Source: Dichotomocladium elegans (taxonomy: Eukaryota; Mucoromycota; Mucoromycetes; Mucorales; Lichtheimiaceae). From it: a DNA stretch of 64,000 nucleotides. Where the stretch lies: contig JAIXMN010000004.1 in NCBI GenBank assembly GCA_025716815.1, positions 248,001 through 312,000 on the forward strand. Reading direction: 5' to 3'. Numbering within the stretch: position 1 is the stretch's first letter; each line of letters starts with the position of its first letter. The notes beneath the pieces were generated by a model, which was not told the origin of the DNA, ran no database searches, and saw nothing but the letters and a program-made list of their open reading frames with translations. Shown here in pieces: positions 57,865 to 64,000 of this stretch. The position numbers and the translations under genes were made by a program.

Positions 57865-58639
57865 GCGGAATTGTATTGCAAAGGGATGATGCGGAGGCAA
57901 TGAAAGGAGTTGGGGTATAGAAGATAAGAATAATTACTTAGGGTTGGAAGAAACAAAAAGAAAAAGAGGCGAAGAAGGACATACGCAATAAGAATCCAAC
58001 TGGCCATTCAGCTGGTCCGCAACCAAGGTCATGCGCCCATCAGTAGGGACACAAATATTATCGTATGTGAACAAGGGTATTCCTTCCAGTGGGGAGGGCT
58101 GAATATAGCAACAGAAACATGGTCCTTCTACAAGCTTATACTTCTCTCAGGTCTATATAATAGAGTGCAGATCACTGTCGGCCACATGTATTGCATAGTT
58201 CTGGTCTTCCGCAACCCTGCCCCACATATGCACGCACGCACGTACAATAAACATACACACAAACACTTTTATGGTCACATTCTTTTGAGTTTTGATGGTC
58301 ACATATTTTTATGATGGCAAAGGACCAGCTCTTTCAAAGATGCTTTTCGCCCTCCTGTTCTCTCTCGCCTCTCTCTGTTCCTTTTAGTCCGATCACCAGC
58401 ATTCTGCTTTGAAAAGATGCAAAAAAAAAACACTCGTGCCCAACCCAACGGACGTGCCATACTTTGGAAATGCCAGTTTCCGATCTTCCTCTTCTTCTTC
58501 AGCCACAATGAACTCCAATGAAGACTTTAAAATCGCGTTTTTTTTTTTTTCGGAGCTCCTCATGAGCTGGATACGCTTGAATTTTGTCGTGCATAAGAGG
58601 ATGTTTGCTTAGCAACAATCTCGTTTTGTTGGTTCAGTC
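57865..58639. other. Intergenic DNA
   Basis: A/T rich with a (GCAC)n-like stretch near 58228-58245. No gene seen. Confidence 0.4.
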
Positions 58640-59025
58640 CCTGGACGTTGATCATAAGGGGCATGTGCGTCTTATCCAGGATTAGTTTGCAGAAGAAGCT
58701 GTGTATGGCGATGCCCAGTTCCGATGGCGCTTTTGAATGATCCGTGGCCTCTCTTTTTGCTTATCGTGTCCAGAAGATGGACGCGGCTCTAGCGGATGCA
58801 GTGGACGAGTATGCGCGAATGGGAGAGCGCTGCGCTGGAATGTGTGAAGAAGTTCTGCCGTGCGTGGATGGAGGTTCTACAAGGCCCAATGCTTGAAGCA
58901 TCCGAAAGAGCAGGATATTAAACGCCTAGTGGCAATAGGAGAAAAGCGTGGCTTCCCTGACATGCCTGAATCTATTGACTGGAAGCATTCCATTCTTTGC
59001 CCTTTTAATAAATTGTAATCTCAAA
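58640..59025 (+). mobile_element. PIF/Harbinger-type transposase (HARBI1 nuclease) relic
   Basis: On the plus strand the sequence reads DAVDEYARMGE, then after a frame change SAALECVKKFCRAWMEVLQG, then after another change HPKEQDIKRLVAIGEKRGFP followed by DMPESIDWKHSILCPF. This matches, in order, the DEYCRMGES ... CVKKFCRA ... P-x-x-DIKRL ... INEKRGFPGM-x-G-x-xD part of PIF/Harbinger nucleases around the first catalytic Asp. The rest of the catalytic domain is absent. Inactive. Confidence 0.75.
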
Positions 59026-59064
59026 TAATTGGAAACGATTGATCATGGCACATAGCGCAAATAT

Positions 59065-59850
59065 TTATTCATCATTTTGGTCTTCCCTCATGTGACAGAG
59101 AATCCTTACCTTCACGATGACGGGAGGAGGGTAGAGGGAATCGAAGCTACCGATCTCGAAAGCGTTCCGTACCTTCAGCTTCTTGATGAACTTCATCCCG
59201 ATGTTCATAAGGGCCAAACGTTCCTCGGATAACTTGTCTTCGTCATCCAAAGGGCCCTTCTTCATGACCCGCGTTTTCACCCGTTACCAGCCAGGAGGTC
59301 ACACACCGCGACGACGTCGTCGTCGCCGTCCGGCGCGGGAGCGGATGCAGCAATGGCTGCCCTTGATTTGCCCTTTGTCCTTTTTCTTCTTGTAAACCGA
59401 ACACTCGGCTCACTTCACAACTCGTCGCAAAATGATCCAGCAATGCATCAATCTGAATTGGGCGTGTTCCGCCTTCGCGGTAGCGCGTCTGAGCACTACC
59501 CAGCTATTCATTGCGTAAGATACCGATTAATAAACTACCTGATCGAGTTAGGTGAACCCCACTTTCTCGCAGTGCTTCGACCTGATCAACGCATGCACAC
59601 CTTGGTTGATGTTTGTGATGCTGGGCTGACGAGAGGTCTCGTGAACTTGTGACCACAGCATCTCGTATAGTTGGTCTCTACCGACCATGAATCCTCCTCC
59701 TAAACATAAATCCAGGATTTGCAAAGCTGCTCGTCCTCGGTATCAAAGTTTGGGCCTCTTTGCGAATGGGCGCGGGAGGATTCAGCAAACGATTCAGTGC
59801 CAGCATTGGACTCACCGTACTTCTTCCCGCCAATGAATTTGTCGCGCATT
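59065..59850 (-). mobile_element. Relic of the Myb/NAM-like DNA-binding gene of a Harbinger element
   Basis: On the minus strand, convergent with the transposase relic, a broken frame carries SQRGPNFDTEDEQLCKSWIY, equal in pattern to the RGxNFTxEEDxxLCKSW start of the Myb/SANT domain encoded by Harbinger elements and their domesticated relatives. It continues through several stops, then a readable C-terminal part (ERLALMNIGMKFIKKLKVRN). PIF/Harbinger elements usually have two genes, a nuclease and this Myb-like one, so the two relics fit one element. Confidence 0.6.
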
Positions 59851-59943
59851 TTTGGATACTATCCGCTCACGTGATTGTACTACTCGAACGAAGGTAACGT
59901 CTGATTTTTAATGGGAATAATAGATGTGTAACTCTAAAGAAAT

Positions 59944-61806
59944 CTATCGTCTCTTTTTGCCGGATTTTCCTTGCGGTACGGCCAATGCGTGGCCTGTGCT
60001 TTTGATATGGTTGAATAGCTGATTACGCGTTTCAAAGTCTTCGCCGCACACATTGCAGAGTTGCTAGAGTGATGTATATCAGCATCGTCTGTCCCCGTCC
60101 CTCCAAGGCCAAAGAAGAATACTCACTGCTGCCTGCTTCTCCTCTTTTTGCTTCTTCTTTTCTTTCCGTTTCTCGCGTTTGGCCTTCGCACTCTCCTTTG
60201 GTTCCCTCTCAGCTGCTTCGTCTCCTTCTGCCGGAACTGTCGTCGCAGGAGTTGAATTTTTTCCCCGACGTCGAGATTGCTGTTCAAGCTCGAGAGCAGC
60301 CGTCAGAGCACTGATACCATCGTCCACTTCCTCTTCGTTCTCCATCTCTTCAAATCCAAATCGTGGCGTCCTGCTTTTGTTCTTGTTCTTCTTCTTTTTC
60401 TTCGCTGATATTACATCCACAGGATCCGCGTCTTCTTCTGCGACTGGCGATGTCTCCGTTGGTGAGGTTCTAGAAAAGTCAAAAGCCTCCTCCTCAGCCA
60501 TCATTTCTTCCTTCATGATCTGCGCAAGCTTGATATGTCTTTTGCTGTTTTCGTGGGCTGCATATTGCTGTTCACTCTTGTAGTATCGGTCACACACAAC
60601 ACAATATAAGTCCCCCTCTGCATTCGGATCGCCCGACCCTTGCTCGTCTTGTTCGTCTTCCTCGTCCTCAGAGATGACCATGGTCACCTTGGCCCATTCC
60701 TGTTCCTTGTATGCAGCTGCCTGAGCTACCATTTCTTCCTTTTCACGCAGCGCTCTCTCCTTTTGTTCTGCGGCCAAAGCCTCCCTCCGGCGTTGCTCTT
60801 CAGCTATGTAGGACTTGAAACGTGGATCTCGCTTGCGCACGAATGCGGCAAGGCTCTAACAAGGGTATGAGAAATCCGTACGCTCGAGGAACATCATTCA
60901 ACTTACCCGAATCGTCTCATTGTACTCCTTCCTAGCCTGCTCTCGCGCCTTTTTGTTTTCTTTCTCCATGGCGCGACGCACATACCGACTTGGTGCTTCG
61001 GATAGCCGCCATTTGTCCATCCACTGGAACGACTTGACAGTACTGAAGTTCATCCACGCCGCATAGAAGTCGCGCGCATAGGCGCCATAACCCAAGTAGC
61101 CATCCTGATCCGCAAACGGTGTGGTTGAGTTGCCAAACTCAGGGTAACGAACGTAGGAGTGCGCATCCTCGTCTTCGGGATCATAGGCCTTTTCCTCCTC
61201 CTCATTGAGCTTTTGAAACAATCTCCGGTAAACCGCATAAAAACCCTGCGAATCCTTCATGAGAGCCCATCTACACACACCACACACATGCATATATATA
61301 TATATATATATACTGCGTAAACATACTGACGGATACCACGCACCTTATCATCGTCTCCAAAACCATTGAAATTCGACACGCTAAAATATGCCATAAGGTC
61401 TTCGGATGCCGTACCCGCGCTACTCTCTTTTGTCCCAGCCCGATCGTTCCCTCGCAAAATGGCATCGCGATGTCCGTCATACCTAGAATAATCACACATG
61501 TTCAATACAGTTGGTTAAACAAGACATATACACACTTTGTCGTACCACGATCGCTCATGAGGATCGGAAAGGACCTCATACGCCTCTTGGATCATTGCAA
61601 ATCGCTCGGTTGCTTCCTGAACTCGATCGCCATTTTTGTCTATTTGTGTGTTAGGCCGGTTAACGACGACGTTAAATGATCCAGACAGCCTCCGAGCATG
61701 ACTTGCCAGGATGCCATATAAGTGCCTGTCTTCGATATGCTTTTTTTATTTCATCCGCAGTTGCTGTCCGTTCGATGCTGAGGAGATCATAGTAACAGAT
61801 CCTCAT
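59944..61806 (-). CDS. JJJ1: Ribosome-biogenesis J-protein JJJ1 (DNAJC21)
   Basis: Six exons: 61806-61707, 61639-61546, 61482-61344, 61245-60907, 60855-60127 and 60063-59944. The J domain starts [20 protein letters not shown] and [16 protein letters not shown], with the HPD motif split by the first intron, a GC-AG intron. It continues [20 protein letters not shown] and [14 protein letters not shown], the JJJ1-type end of the J domain. A charged middle ([38 protein letters not shown]) precedes two C2H2-type fingers: [20 protein letters not shown] and [20 protein letters not shown], ending [10 protein letters not shown]. This arrangement is specific to JJJ1/DNAJC21, which stimulates Hsc70 to release shuttling factors from late 60S particles in the cytoplasm. 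Length of about 507 residues is normal. Confidence 0.95.
61640..61706 (-). other. GC-AG intron splitting the HPD motif of JJJ1
   Basis: On the minus strand CATCCTG/GCAAGTCATG and ACAAATAG/ACAAAAATGG. Joining G to AC makes the Asp of His-Pro-Asp. No GT donor nearby gives the motif. Confidence 0.85.
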
Positions 61807-61971
61807 TATTGGTTTCTTTATCGCACCGACTCCCCACACTCCACCTTAGACCCAAAAAAAAAAAAATCGGGAACTTAAAATCGGCTGACCAAAAAGTAAT
61901 GCCGCTGAAGCTTAATTCTCGAAAAACATGTATTTTTTCTATTTGATTTGCTTCACGCAATTGGCAAAAGA

Positions 61972-63971
<2,000 letters not shown>

Positions 63972-64000
63972 ATCGAAATGGAGAAAAGCAACGTAAGGTA

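Overview
The window is nuclear DNA of a filamentous fungus, most likely an early-diverging one (Mucoromycota is my inference). The genes are close-packed and rich in short introns (about 45-150 nt, GT-AG with CTAAC/CTGAC-like branch sites), intergenic DNA is A/T-tract rich, and the proteins are typically fungal: a Zn2Cys6 regulator, a Dal5-type permease, an old yellow enzyme, a WC-2-like PAS-GATA protein and fused uridine kinase/UPRT. No prokaryotic features were seen.

Layout. 1-11.5 kb is housekeeping: the 3' part of VPS51, a BAR-SH3 protein, a mitochondrial-import-like protein, the mitochondrial SAM carrier, UTP12/WDR3 and TAF8. 11.5-27.9 kb is sparser: a small secreted acidic protein, a P450 converging on a wax-synthase-like MBOAT enzyme, a second secreted poly-Asp protein, an allantoate-type transporter, a small protein with a PP1-docking-like motif, and long gene-poor gaps. 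27.9-40 kb has a YqjM-type old yellow enzyme, a dead Tc1/mariner-like transposase, a third secreted protein (His/Asp rich), RPL34, an uncharacterised regulator-like protein and a Zn2Cys6 transcription factor. 41-51 kb has a WC-2-like PAS-GATA protein, a probable XRCC4, an Mpv17/PMP22 protein, more transposase debris and a bifunctional uridine kinase/UPRT. 51.6-64 kb has a p24 cargo receptor, an SR-cyclophilin, two uncharacterised proteins, a decayed PIF/Harbinger element with relics of both its genes, the J-protein JJJ1 and an OSR1/FRAY-type Ste20 kinase.

There is no operon-like system; genes are independent units. Several act in shared processes: ribosome production (UTP12, JJJ1, RPL34), secretory and endosomal traffic (VPS51, p24, BAR-SH3), and mitochondria (SAM carrier, the Tim44/MBA1-like protein; possibly Mpv17). 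The most unusual observations are three GC-AG introns that are needed to keep conserved domains in frame, in-frame 12-16 nt micro-exons in two genes, a long insertion in the activation segment of the OSR1-like kinase, and three intronless, TATA-driven genes for secreted acidic/histidine-rich proteins. Exon limits were worked out by hand from splice motifs, reading frame and family similarity; none was checked by computation.
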